Positions 8,417-16,645 of a stretch of 64,000 bases of DNA are shown piece by piece. The translations under genes and the position numbers were made by a program. The notes under the pieces are model-generated. The model ran no database searches, was not told the origin of the DNA, and worked only from the letters and a program-made list of their open reading frames with translations. The stretch covers positions 7,485-71,484 of the forward strand of contig CAZLZD010000021.1 in NCBI GenBank assembly GCA_964563925.1, given 5' to 3'. This DNA comes from JAUILA01 sp964563925. GTDB taxonomy: Bacteria > Bacteroidota > Bacteroidia > Cytophagales > Cyclobacteriaceae. Every line of letters starts with the position of its first letter. The first letter of the stretch is position 1.

Positions 8417-8794
8417 ATGAAATCCATCATTAATACTACCCATGCCCCCGCACCCATCGGCCCCTATAATCAGGCGGTCTTAATACACAATACCCTGTAT
8501 CTCTCCGGCCAGATTGCTATTGACCCGGTCAGTAATGAACTGGTCACAGGTAATATCACTTCTGAGACCAACCAGGTAATGAAAAATTTGCAACAGGTGC
8601 TGGAGGCAGCAGAATTCACACTGGGAAATGTAGTGAAATGCAGCATTTTCGTCAGGGATATGGGACAGTTTGCCGAAATCAATGAAGCCTACGGAAAATT
8701 TTTCCTGTCAGACCCCCCGGCCAGGGAAACGGTCGAGGTCAGCCGCCTGCCTAAAGATGTAAATGTGGAAATATCCTGTATCGCCGTTCGATAA
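8417..8794 (+). CDS. ridA: RidA family reactive enamine/imine deaminase
   Basis: A 125-residue YjgF/YER057c/UK114 protein. Members hydrolyse reactive 2-aminoacrylate and related enamines released by PLP enzymes. The family motifs APAPIGPYNQAV (11-22), YLSGQIAIDP and PPARETVEV are present, the last containing the conserved arginine that binds the substrate carboxylate. Length is normal. The stop codon overlaps the start of the next gene (TAATG), so the membrane protein downstream is probably co-translated. Confidence 0.95.
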   Translation: MKSIINTTHAPAPIGPYNQAVLIHNTLYLSGQIAIDPVSNELVTGNITSETNQVMKNLQQVLEAAEFTLGNVVKCSIFVRDMGQFAEINEAYGKFFLSDPPARETVEVSRLPKDVNVEISCIAVR

Positions 8795-9297
8795 TGAAAA
8801 TAATTCCGCGCCAAACGGAAACCGTTATCTCACCGCTGCAGCCTTCCGAAATCAACCGCCGGCTCGACGGCCTTACCGTCAGCCCTTCGCTGCGCAGTAA
8901 CAGGCCGGAGGAAGATGCCATGTTCCAGGGACGAATACACAACCGCACTTTTGTGCTTTCACGCAAGATCCGTCACCCGAATAATTTCATCCCGCTGGTC
9001 AACGGCAGGATTGAATCCACCTCCAAAGGCTCGATCATCTTTATCAAATACTCCCTCTTCCGGAGTTCCCTGATGTTCCTTTCCTTTTCGATTGGCATTG
9101 CCTTTTTAATCGGATTGATATTTATCTTCACCGGCCTGCCCGAGCTGTACAGCATTACGGCGTTTGCACTCGGACTCGCCAATTACCTGGTGACCCTTCT
9201 CAATTTCAACCGGCAGGTCAGGCTGACGCATGAAGCCCTGCTCGAGGCACTGAACATCGATGAGCAGGATATTAATGATCCAGCTTATTTTTCGTAG
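8794..9297 (+). CDS. Hypothetical membrane protein with two TM segments
   Basis: A 167-residue protein I do not recognise. Two hydrophobic segments lie at about 92-112 and 115-136, separated by a very short turn around LPELY. The first 85 residues are polar and likely cytosolic; the last 30 are acidic. The N-terminal part (SEINRRLDGLTV, FQGRIHNRTFVLSRK) has alternating beta character. It shares its first base with the ridA stop codon and precedes gltX by 42 bases. No function is proposed. Confidence 0.75.
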   Translation: MKIIPRQTETVISPLQPSEINRRLDGLTVSPSLRSNRPEEDAMFQGRIHNRTFVLSRKIRHPNNFIPLVNGRIESTSKGSIIFIKYSLFRSSLMFLSFSIGIAFLIGLIFIFTGLPELYSITAFALGLANYLVTLLNFNRQVRLTHEALLEALNIDEQDINDPAYFS

Positions 9298-9302
9298 TTT
9301 TG
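9295..9302 (+). promoter_or_regulatory. Bacteroidota-type -7 element for gltX
   Basis: Reads TAGTTTTG (TAnnTTTG), 37 bases upstream of the gltX ATG. Its first three bases are the stop codon of the upstream gene. Confidence 0.45.
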
Positions 9303-9339
9303 CCTCCCGAAATTTTCGTGTGTTAAGAGCTTTTTTGTA

Positions 9340-10884
9340 ATGGAGAATGATGTTCGAGTGAGATTCGCCCCGAGTCCGACCGGCCCCCTGCATATCGGGG
9401 GTGTACGTACTGCACTGTATAATTACCTGTTTGCGAAAAAACATCAGGGAACGATGATCATCCGTGTCGAAGATACTGACCAGAACCGGTACGTGGAAGG
9501 TGCGGAAGAATATATCAGCGAAGCGCTGGACTGGCTGGGGATCACCGCGGATGAAAGCCCGTCCAAAGGCGGTCCCTACGCGCCCTACCGGCAATCGGAA
9601 CGGAAGGATATCTATGCCCGGTATGCTGAACAGCTGCTGCGGGACGGGAATGCCTACTATGCCTTTGACACCCCTGAAGAGCTTGACGCAATGCGCGAAC
9701 GACTGCGTGAAAGCCGGGTTGCATCACTCCAGTACAATTCCATCACGCGCATGCAGATGAAAAATTCTCTGACCCTTCCCCCGGAAGAGGTAAAGCAACG
9801 GATTGATGCCGGAGAACCCTATGTGATCCGTCTGAAAGTTCCGCGGAAGGAGGAGGTACGCCTCAATGACATGGTCAGGGGGTGGGTCATGGTGCATTCC
9901 TCAGCCATTGACGACAAGGTATTGATGAAATCTGATGGCATGCCTACGTATCACCTGGCCAATGTGGTCGATGATCACCTGATGAAAATTTCCCATGTGA
10001 TCCGTGGGGAGGAATGGCTGCCCAGCGCACCACTTCATGTCCTGCTCTATAAATTTCTTGGCTGGGAGGATTCCATGCCTCAGTTTGCCCACCTTCCTTT
10101 GCTCCTTAAGCCAGATGGAAATGGAAAACTCAGCAAAAGGGATGGCGACAAGCACGGGTTTCCCGTGTTTCCCATCGAGGGGCAATTCCCGGGCAAGGAA
10201 GGACAACCTGAAAAATTTAACGGGTTTCGGGAAGAAGGATATTTGCCCGAAGCCATGATCAATTTCCTTGCCTTCCTGGGCTGGAACCCCGGAACGGAAG
10301 AGGAACTGTTTACCCTGGACCAACTGATAAGTGCCTTCAGTGTGGAACGTATAGGAAAATCCGGTACAAAATTCGACATCGAAAAAGCCAAATGGTTCAA
10401 TCAGCAGTACCTGAGGCAAAAGAGTGACGAGGAACTTGCCGGTTATCTGAAAAATGACCTGGAGGCCGCAGGTGAATCACCGGACGGGATTGACCTTGCC
10501 CGGGTTTGTCATGCCATGAAGGAGCGTGTTACCTTTCCCCATGACATATACCAGGATGGCCGGTTCTTTTTCAACACGCCGGAGAGTTACGACGAAAAGC
10601 TCTCTTCCAAAAAATGGACCCCTGAGGCTGTGGCGGTACTGGATGCATATGCCGATAAGATCGTCGGAACAGAGAGCTATGGAGCTGAGGAGGCAAAATC
10701 GATTTTAAACAACATAATTGAGGAAAAAGGCGTTAAATTAGGACAGGTGATGCCCGCATTACGACTGGCTGTTACAGGCTCCGGATCAGGCCCGGATCTC
10801 ATGGAAGTCCTCGAAATCCTGGGTAGCGACCGGGTGGCAGGCCGGATTAAGACAGCTATTACGACATTGCCGGTGACTTCATGA
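9340..10884 (+). CDS. gltX: Glutamyl-tRNA synthetase
   Basis: Class I aminoacyl-tRNA synthetase of 514 residues that charges tRNA-Glu. The HIGH motif is HIGG at 18-21 within FAPSPTGPLHIGG, the KMSKS-type motif is KLSKRDGDKHG from about residue 264, and IRVEDTDQNR marks the active-site strand. The form is the slightly long version seen in Bacteroidota. The start ATG follows a promoter element and a 37-base leader. The next gene begins immediately after its TGA stop. Confidence 0.98.
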   Translation: MENDVRVRFAPSPTGPLHIGGVRTALYNYLFAKKHQGTMIIRVEDTDQNRYVEGAEEYISEALDWLGITADESPSKGGPYAPYRQSERKDIYARYAEQLLRDGNAYYAFDTPEELDAMRERLRESRVASLQYNSITRMQMKNSLTLPPEEVKQRIDAGEPYVIRLKVPRKEEVRLNDMVRGWVMVHSSAIDDKVLMKSDGMPTYHLANVVDDHLMKISHVIRGEEWLPSAPLHVLLYKFLGWEDSMPQFAHLPLLLKPDGNGKLSKRDGDKHGFPVFPIEGQFPGKEGQPEKFNGFREEGYLPEAMINFLAFLGWNPGTEEELFTLDQLISAFSVERIGKSGTKFDIEKAKWFNQQYLRQKSDEELAGYLKNDLEAAGESPDGIDLARVCHAMKERVTFPHDIYQDGRFFFNTPESYDEKLSSKKWTPEAVAVLDAYADKIVGTESYGAEEAKSILNNIIEEKGVKLGQVMPALRLAVTGSGSGPDLMEVLEILGSDRVAGRIKTAITTLPVTS

Positions 10885-11136
10885 ATGATAAATCAAATGC
10901 CTATGGCACGCAAGAAAAAAGACAACCGGGAACAAAAGAAAAAGAACCCAAGGGTCAATAAGGAACTGGAAGGGTTTGATATTTCCATTGATTCTTTCGG
11001 AGAGATAAAATCCACCTTCGACATTGACAAGATCAATGAGTTTCTGAATAAGAATGTGGAAGACAAGAAACTCCTGGAACGGAAAGATTACGACAAGATC
11101 AATAAAAAAGGAAAATTCAAAGACGAAGAAGAATGA
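10885..11136 (+). CDS. Small highly charged protein of unknown function
   Basis: An 83-residue protein rich in Lys, Glu and Asp, with no cysteine or tryptophan and no membrane segment. The N-terminus is strongly basic (ARKKKDNREQKKKN), the centre ELEGFDISIDSFGEIKST is beta-like, and the C-terminus is acidic. Possible starts are the ATGs at 10885, 10897 and 10903; MARKKKDN from 10903 is also plausible. It begins right after the gltX stop and overlaps the AIM24-family gene by ATGA, so it looks like a genuine operon member. Basic composition could suit RNA or ribosome contact, but nothing proves it. Confidence 0.7.
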   Translation: MINQMPMARKKKDNREQKKKNPRVNKELEGFDISIDSFGEIKSTFDIDKINEFLNKNVEDKKLLERKDYDKINKKGKFKDEEE

Positions 11137-11903
11137 GATCACACGAGATTGATTACAGGATTCTGGGTGATGATATTCAGGTAGTGGAGGTAGAGCTTGA
11201 CCCGGGTGAAACCGTTATTGCCGAAGCCGGGGCCATGCTGTACATGGAAGACGGAATCGCATTTGACACGAAACTGGGTGATGGATCCCAGCCCGATCAG
11301 GGCCTTTTCGGAAAAATCCTGTCGGCCGGTACCCGCGTCCTGACCGGCGAATCCTTGTTTATGACCCATTTTACCAATCAGGGGCACAAAAAGGCACGTC
11401 TCGCATTTTCAGCCCCCTACCCGGGAACAATCATACCCATCGACCTGGCAACCTCGCTCAATAACGAGCTGATCGTGCAGAAAGACGGATTTCTGTGTGC
11501 GGCACTTGGCACTGAACTCAGCATCACATTCAATAAAAGGATCGGAAGCGGCCTGGTGGGTGGTGAAGGATTCATTCTCCAGCGACTGAGGGGAGACGGA
11601 CGGGCTTTTGTTCATGCCGGGGGAACAATTATTGAAAAGGAGCTCAATAATGAAATGCTAAGGATCGACACCGGTTGTGTGGTGGCCTTCGAGTCATCCC
11701 TGAATTTTGACGTCAGCCGAGCCGGCGGATTGCGTTCAATGATTTTCGGAGGAGAAGGTATTTTCCTTGCAACACTTTCCGGTACAGGCAAGGTCTGGTT
11801 ACAATCCATGCCGATCAGAAAACTGGTTCAGGCGCTGGCACCATATGGCAAAAACAGGGGTAAGGAAGGAAGTTCAATTCTTGGTGATTTCCTGGAATCA
11901 TGA
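11133..11903 (+). CDS. TIGR00266/AIM24 family protein
   Basis: A 256-residue beta-sandwich protein of the AIM24 family (TIGR00266). Characteristic segments are LDPGETVIAEAGAMLYME (24-41), GGEGFILQRLRGDG and GKVWLQSMP near the end. Bacterial members have no established biochemical role; mitochondrial AIM24 is linked to inner-membrane organisation. It has no signal peptide. It is embedded in a tightly packed unit, overlapping the small charged gene upstream and batD downstream by ATGA junctions. Confidence 0.9.
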   Translation: MRSHEIDYRILGDDIQVVEVELDPGETVIAEAGAMLYMEDGIAFDTKLGDGSQPDQGLFGKILSAGTRVLTGESLFMTHFTNQGHKKARLAFSAPYPGTIIPIDLATSLNNELIVQKDGFLCAALGTELSITFNKRIGSGLVGGEGFILQRLRGDGRAFVHAGGTIIEKELNNEMLRIDTGCVVAFESSLNFDVSRAGGLRSMIFGGEGIFLATLSGTGKVWLQSMPIRKLVQALAPYGKNRGKEGSSILGDFLES

Positions 11904-13351
11904 CATACGCCCGGACCATCACGCTGCTCTTATTCCTGGTTTGCAGTTTCAGCCAGGCACTCGCACAGGAAGCTTCTGTAAAACTCGGTCCCGCCGAGAT
12001 CGGGATCAACCAGATCTGGACCATAACGGTCACGGTGGAGAATGACAAGCTCAACAGCTACAGTGATTTTCCTGAGGTCGAAGGATTTCGGAAGGCAGGT
12101 ACTTCATCGGCCTCCAATACCCAGATCATCAACGGACAGGTCTCTTCCTCGCAAAGTGTAACCATGTCCTACACGCCGCAATCCGAAGGAACATTCTCCG
12201 TGCCTGCCTTCAGCATGACGATAAACGGCAAGGAAATCTCTTCCCCGGGCATCACGGTAAAGGTTGGTCCGCCCGTACAGCAGCAGCAACGAAGGGATCC
12301 ATTCCGCAATATGTTTGACCGGGACCAGCTCGACAATTTCTTCGGGGAAGATGAGCCTGCTGAATTTGTCGATATCAAGGAGGATGCGTTCCTGGCACTA
12401 ACCACAGATAAAGACGAAGTGTACACCGGAGAAGGGTTTACCACCACGCTGTCTTTTTATGTGGCAGATAACAACCGGGCGCCCCTTGAATTCTATGAGC
12501 TGGGTAAGCAACTCGGGGAGATCATGAAAAAATTGCGTCCGGAGAATTGCTGGGAAGAGAATTTCAACATTGAAAATATATACGGTGAACGCGTCACCAT
12601 CCAGGGTAAAGGGTATACCCAGTACAAGATTTATCAGGGTGTGTTTTTCCCCCTGAATGCCGAGGATGTGGTTTTCGAGTCGGTGCCTTTGAGGATGATC
12701 AAGTACCGGGTTGCCAGGAACCCTTCGTTTTTCGGACAGAATCGACAGGAAGACTTTAAAAACTTTTTTACAAAGCCCAAAACAATCCGGGTGAGGCCCT
12801 TGCCGCCGCATCCGTTAAGAGACCAGGTAGCGGTCGGAGAATACCGTCTGAATGAAAGTGTCAGCAGCAATACACTTGAGACGGGTCAGAGCTTTACCTA
12901 CGAATTTAATATTTTCGGTGAAGGAAACATTTCGGCGATCAATGCGCCGCGAATCAATCCGACCGACGACTTCGAATTCTACGATCCCAACGTGCAACAG
13001 AATATTAACCGGCGAAACAGCCGCGTGACAGGCTCCAAGTCATTCAGCTATTATGGCATCCCCAATGAGCCGGGACAGTACGAACTCGGTGATTATTTTG
13101 AATGGATTTACTTCAATCCTGAAACGGCTGCCTACGATACGCTTCGCTCAAGAGCCCGTGTAACCGTCGAGGGAGAAAGCCGCAAAAATGAGAATATACT
13201 TGCCAGCGACCTCGGCTCATTCTACGATCAGATTGAATTTGAAAAAAACAGCTTATCTTCGGTCAAAGAAGTGGAATGGATGAAGATCTTTGCCAACCTC
13301 GCTATTTTGCTTATGTTAGGGGCTTCCGCATGGATCGTATTTAAAAACTGA
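11900..13351 (+). CDS. batD: BatD family protein
   Basis: A 483-residue envelope protein: signal peptide to about residue 22 (LALAQE), long periplasmic beta-rich region of BatD type, and one C-terminal TM helix (about 462-481, IFANLAILLMLGASAWIVF). The segment PEVEGFRKAGTSSASNTQIING is typical. A Gln/Arg-rich linker (VQQQQRRDPFRNMF) lies near 130. Bat proteins were first described as aerotolerance proteins in Bacteroides, with uncertain mechanism. Here it is separated from moxR (45.9 kb), and no batA, batB or batC is in the window. Confidence 0.88.
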   Translation: MTYARTITLLLFLVCSFSQALAQEASVKLGPAEIGINQIWTITVTVENDKLNSYSDFPEVEGFRKAGTSSASNTQIINGQVSSSQSVTMSYTPQSEGTFSVPAFSMTINGKEISSPGITVKVGPPVQQQQRRDPFRNMFDRDQLDNFFGEDEPAEFVDIKEDAFLALTTDKDEVYTGEGFTTTLSFYVADNNRAPLEFYELGKQLGEIMKKLRPENCWEENFNIENIYGERVTIQGKGYTQYKIYQGVFFPLNAEDVVFESVPLRMIKYRVARNPSFFGQNRQEDFKNFFTKPKTIRVRPLPPHPLRDQVAVGEYRLNESVSSNTLETGQSFTYEFNIFGEGNISAINAPRINPTDDFEFYDPNVQQNINRRNSRVTGSKSFSYYGIPNEPGQYELGDYFEWIYFNPETAAYDTLRSRARVTVEGESRKNENILASDLGSFYDQIEFEKNSLSSVKEVEWMKIFANLAILLMLGASAWIVFKN

Positions 13352-13358
13352 TCACACC

Positions 13359-14447
13359 TTGAGTAATTCTTTTGGAACCATTTTCAGGATAACAACCTTT
13401 GGCGAATCACATGGAGCAGGAATCGGCGTGGTGATCGACGGCTGCCCCGCAGGTATTCCTGTCGATGAGCAGGAGATCGCCGGCGAACTTGCCAGGCGGA
13501 AACCCGGTCAGTCAAAGATCACCACACAGCGCAGGGAAGATGATATTGCCGAAATATTATCGGGGGTATTCGAAGGAAAAACAACAGGCATGCCCGTAGC
13601 CATGTTTATCCGCAACCAAAATGCCCGCAGCAAGGATTATTCTCATATTGCCGATAAATTCCGCCCCTCCCACGCTGATTTCACCTACCAGGAAAAATAT
13701 GGCAGGCGTGACTACCGCGGCGGGGGCAGAAGCTCGGCAAGGGAAACCGCAGCAAGGGTTGCCGCAGGTGCCCTGGCCAAGGCGATGTTGAGCGAGCTGG
13801 GTATTAGCGTACATGCCTATGTCTCCATGGTAGGAGATATTGAAGCTCCTCCTTATTCCGAAATGGACCTTTCGGCTACGGAAGATAATATCGTCCGTTG
13901 CCCCGACCCGGAAACGGCTGAGAAAATGATTGAACTCATTGACTCCGTACGGAAAGACCGGGACACGGTTGGAGGTCGCATTACCGGGGTAATCCGCAAC
14001 GTGCCCCCCGGGCTGGGCGAACCGGTATTCAATAAACTGCATGCTGCGCTGGGATCTGCCATGCTGAGCATCAATGCAGTGAAAGGGTTTGAATACGGCA
14101 GTGGTTTTGAAGGCACCCGAATGCGTGGCTCGGCCCATAATGATGAATTCATAAAAGAAGGTGACCGGGTACGCACCAAAACCAATTTCTCCGGGGGAAT
14201 CCAGGGCGGAATCAGCAACGGGGAAGATATCTATTTCAATGTGGCTTTTAAACCCGTTGCGACAATCATGAAAGACCAGGAGTCAGTGAATGAGGCCGGT
14301 GAAAAGGTGGTGGTATCAGGAAAAGGAAGACATGACCCTTGTGTCGTTCCGAGAGCCGTTCCGATTGTGGAAGCTATGGCAGCCCTGGTCATGGCAGATT
14401 TCTGGCAACTAAGCCGAACAGCCCGTATGGGAGCAAAGAACAACTAG
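13359..14447 (+). CDS. aroC: Chorismate synthase
   Basis: Converts 5-enolpyruvylshikimate 3-phosphate to chorismate, the last common step of aromatic biosynthesis, using reduced FMN. It is full length at 362 residues. Motifs are FGESHGAGIGVVIDGCPAG near the N-terminus, RGGGRSSARETAARVAAGA in the middle and MKDQESVN towards the end. The start is a TTG codon at 13359, chosen because SNSFGTIFRITTFGESHG matches the family N-terminus and no ATG lies closer. It follows batD by 7 bases and precedes the symporter gene by 1. Confidence 0.97.
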   Translation: MSNSFGTIFRITTFGESHGAGIGVVIDGCPAGIPVDEQEIAGELARRKPGQSKITTQRREDDIAEILSGVFEGKTTGMPVAMFIRNQNARSKDYSHIADKFRPSHADFTYQEKYGRRDYRGGGRSSARETAARVAAGALAKAMLSELGISVHAYVSMVGDIEAPPYSEMDLSATEDNIVRCPDPETAEKMIELIDSVRKDRDTVGGRITGVIRNVPPGLGEPVFNKLHAALGSAMLSINAVKGFEYGSGFEGTRMRGSAHNDEFIKEGDRVRTKTNFSGGIQGGISNGEDIYFNVAFKPVATIMKDQESVNEAGEKVVVSGKGRHDPCVVPRAVPIVEAMAALVMADFWQLSRTARMGAKNN

Positions 14448-14448
14448 T

Positions 14449-15870
14449 ATGAAGAAATTACCCCTGCACGTAAAGATCATTATCGGCCTGGTGCTTGGAA
14501 TTATCTGGGCATTTATTTCCAGCAGCCTCGGTTGGAATCAATTTACGATTAACTGGATAGACCCGTTTGGCCAGATCTTTATCAGGCTGTTAAAGTTCAT
14601 CGCCGTACCGCTGGTACTTTTCTCCATCATCGGGGGCGTTTCGGGACTCAGTGATGTAAGCAAACTGGGAAGAATGGGCTTCAAAACGCTGTTACTGTAC
14701 CTGATTACCACCATCACCGCGGTGTCAATCGGGTTGCTCCTTGTCAATTTCATCAAGCCCGGTGCCTTTATTGATGACCAGCAACGCGTCAAAAACCGGA
14801 TTGAATACGAGCAATGGGTTACAGAAACAACGGGTGTGGGCGTTAAAGACGGCATCAGTTACCTGACTGATCCTGAATACAAGGATGTTGTGTCCGAAGT
14901 CACGAGTCCGGAAGCACTGGAACGCATGCAACAGGAGCGGGAGCAGATGATCAGTAAGCAACTCCAGACGGCCGAACAATCCAGAGAAACTCCTCCCCTT
15001 CAGTTCCTGGTAGATATGGTTCCTGAGAACATTGTTCTCTCGATATCTGATAATGGCCTGATGCTTCAGGTGATCTTTTTCGCGATCTTCTTCGGCATCA
15101 CCCTCATCATGGTTCCTTCAAAACATGCCGACCCGGTCATCCATTTTGTTAACGGGATCAATGAGGTTTTCCTGAAAATGGTTGACCTGGTGATGAAAGC
15201 CGCTCCCTTCTTCGTGTTTGCACTACTCGCCGGGGTAATCGCCAAGATGGCAGACACACCGGCACAGGTATTTGAAATCTTTAAAAGCCTGGGATCCTAT
15301 TCAGTCACCGTGGTGATCGGGTTATTATTCATGATTTTTATATTTTATCCGCTGATCATTACCGGGTTTGTAAAAAATCTCAGCTACAAGAAATTCTTTA
15401 AAAGCATCAGCCCTGCGCAATTCCTGGCATTTTCCACCAGTTCGAGCGCAGCAACCCTGCCCGTAACCATGGAATGCGTGGAAGAAAACCTGGGGGTGCC
15501 GAAAAATGTAACCAGTTTTGTACTGCCCATCGGAGCCACCGTAAACATGGATGGCACCAGCCTGTACCAGGCTGTTGCAGTAATCTTTCTGGCGCAATTG
15601 CACCTGGTCGACCTTACCCTTGGCCAGCAACTCACCATTGTACTCACCGCTACCCTGGCTTCCATCGGTTCGGCCGCAGTACCGAGTGCCGGACTGGTTA
15701 TGTTGATTATCGTGCTACAGTCGGTCGGACTTAATCCGGCCTGGATTGCCATCATCTTTCCGGTAGACCGAATCCTGGATATGGTACGGACGGTTGTGAA
15801 TGTAACCGGCGATGCCACCGTCTCCACGATTATTGCAAAGTCAGAGGGAGAGGTGGTTAGTCCGGAATAA
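14449..15870 (+). CDS. Dicarboxylate/amino acid:cation symporter (SDF/DAACS family)
   Basis: A 473-residue inner-membrane symporter taking up glutamate, aspartate or C4-dicarboxylates with H+ or Na+. The serine-rich re-entrant loop FSTSSSAATLPVTME and the substrate-binding segment GATVNMDGTSLYQAV are both intact. An insertion of roughly 60 charged residues sits between the PGAF strand (about 101) and DMVPENI (about 188), longer than in prokaryotic relatives such as GltPh. The exact substrate cannot be read from sequence. Confidence 0.93.
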   Translation: MKKLPLHVKIIIGLVLGIIWAFISSSLGWNQFTINWIDPFGQIFIRLLKFIAVPLVLFSIIGGVSGLSDVSKLGRMGFKTLLLYLITTITAVSIGLLLVNFIKPGAFIDDQQRVKNRIEYEQWVTETTGVGVKDGISYLTDPEYKDVVSEVTSPEALERMQQEREQMISKQLQTAEQSRETPPLQFLVDMVPENIVLSISDNGLMLQVIFFAIFFGITLIMVPSKHADPVIHFVNGINEVFLKMVDLVMKAAPFFVFALLAGVIAKMADTPAQVFEIFKSLGSYSVTVVIGLLFMIFIFYPLIITGFVKNLSYKKFFKSISPAQFLAFSTSSSAATLPVTMECVEENLGVPKNVTSFVLPIGATVNMDGTSLYQAVAVIFLAQLHLVDLTLGQQLTIVLTATLASIGSAAVPSAGLVMLIIVLQSVGLNPAWIAIIFPVDRILDMVRTVVNVTGDATVSTIIAKSEGEVVSPE

Positions 15871-15906
15871 AGGGGAACGAATTGCCGTGATGTTTGTTTG
15901 TTTAGG

Positions 15907-15914
15907 TAAATTTG
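15907..15914 (+). promoter_or_regulatory. Bacteroidota-type -7 element for the Nfu gene
   Basis: Reads TAAATTTG. A TTG at 15882-15884 lies 22 bases upstream and could be the -33 element. Because the element ends only 4 bases before the ATG at 15919, transcripts would be leaderless there, or translation may begin at the ATG at 15964. Confidence 0.45.
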
Positions 15915-15918
15915 CATC

Positions 15919-16506
15919 ATGGAAACAACGAAGCGTACCAATGACCGTGTAGTTAACCTCTACATGGAATCCAATCCCAATCCACAATCCCTCAAGTTTG
16001 TGGCTAATTTCATGTTGTTGCCCGAGGGGGTCAGCTATGACTTTCCTGACAGGGAGTCAGCAAAGAAATCAGCACTGGCTACGGAGCTGTTTGACTTGCC
16101 TTATGTCAGGCGTGTTTTCTTCATGGGAAATTTTGTCACCGTGACCAAGGATCCTGATACCCTCTGGGAAGAGATCCAAACACCCCTTAAGGAGAAGATC
16201 AAGGCGTTTCTGGAAAGCGGTCGCCCGTTGCTGAATGAGGAGCCCGTTCAGGAAATATTCGATGAGAATGATTCAGAGCTGGTCAAAAAGATCAAGGGCA
16301 TCCTGGATGAATATATCCGGCCTGCGGTTGAAATGGACGGCGGCGCCATTGCATTCCACAGCTACCAGGACGGAAAAGTGAAAGTGTTGTTGCAGGGTTC
16401 GTGCTCGGGTTGTCCGTCATCCACCGTTACCCTCAAAGCGGGAATTGAGAACCTGTTGAAACGTATGCTTCCGGAAATACAAACAGTCGAGGCAGAAAAC
16501 GCCTGA
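15919..16506 (+). CDS. nfuA: NifU/Nfu-type iron-sulfur scaffold protein
   Basis: A 195-residue Fe-S carrier. The N-terminal Nfu_N domain (about 16-105) begins MESNPNPQSLKFV; the C-terminal NifU domain (about 112-190) contains the cluster-binding CxxC in GSCSGCPSSTVTL. Such proteins hand 4Fe-4S clusters to client enzymes. The start may be the ATG at 15919 or the one at 15964 (see the promoter entry); the first 15 residues are outside the conserved domain. It stands alone, between the symporter and the sensor gene. Confidence 0.93.
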   Translation: METTKRTNDRVVNLYMESNPNPQSLKFVANFMLLPEGVSYDFPDRESAKKSALATELFDLPYVRRVFFMGNFVTVTKDPDTLWEEIQTPLKEKIKAFLESGRPLLNEEPVQEIFDENDSELVKKIKGILDEYIRPAVEMDGGAIAFHSYQDGKVKVLLQGSCSGCPSSTVTLKAGIENLLKRMLPEIQTVEAENA

Positions 16507-16645
16507 TTTTTCCTGCATTTTTGATCAGAATATAACATCCGTATTTTAATAGCCTAAAACGCAAAGAGCGCAGTTGTTTCACTGCCGTGCCCGTACTATA
16601 TTGACATCACTTTTTTAGAATACATCGGGCTAAATTTATTTTTTG
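16507..16645. other. Intergenic region upstream of the sensor gene
   Basis: About 140 bases, AT-rich at its ends, with no ORF or RNA gene that I can support. A TTGACA hexamer occurs at 16601 and TAAATTTA at 16631, but their spacing fits neither a sigma-70 nor a Bacteroidota promoter well. Confidence 0.4.

Noticed and set aside
16601..16636. Sigma-70-like TTGACA promoter for the sensor gene
   Set aside because: No -10 at 16-18 base spacing, and the nearest AT-rich -7-like sequence is too far.
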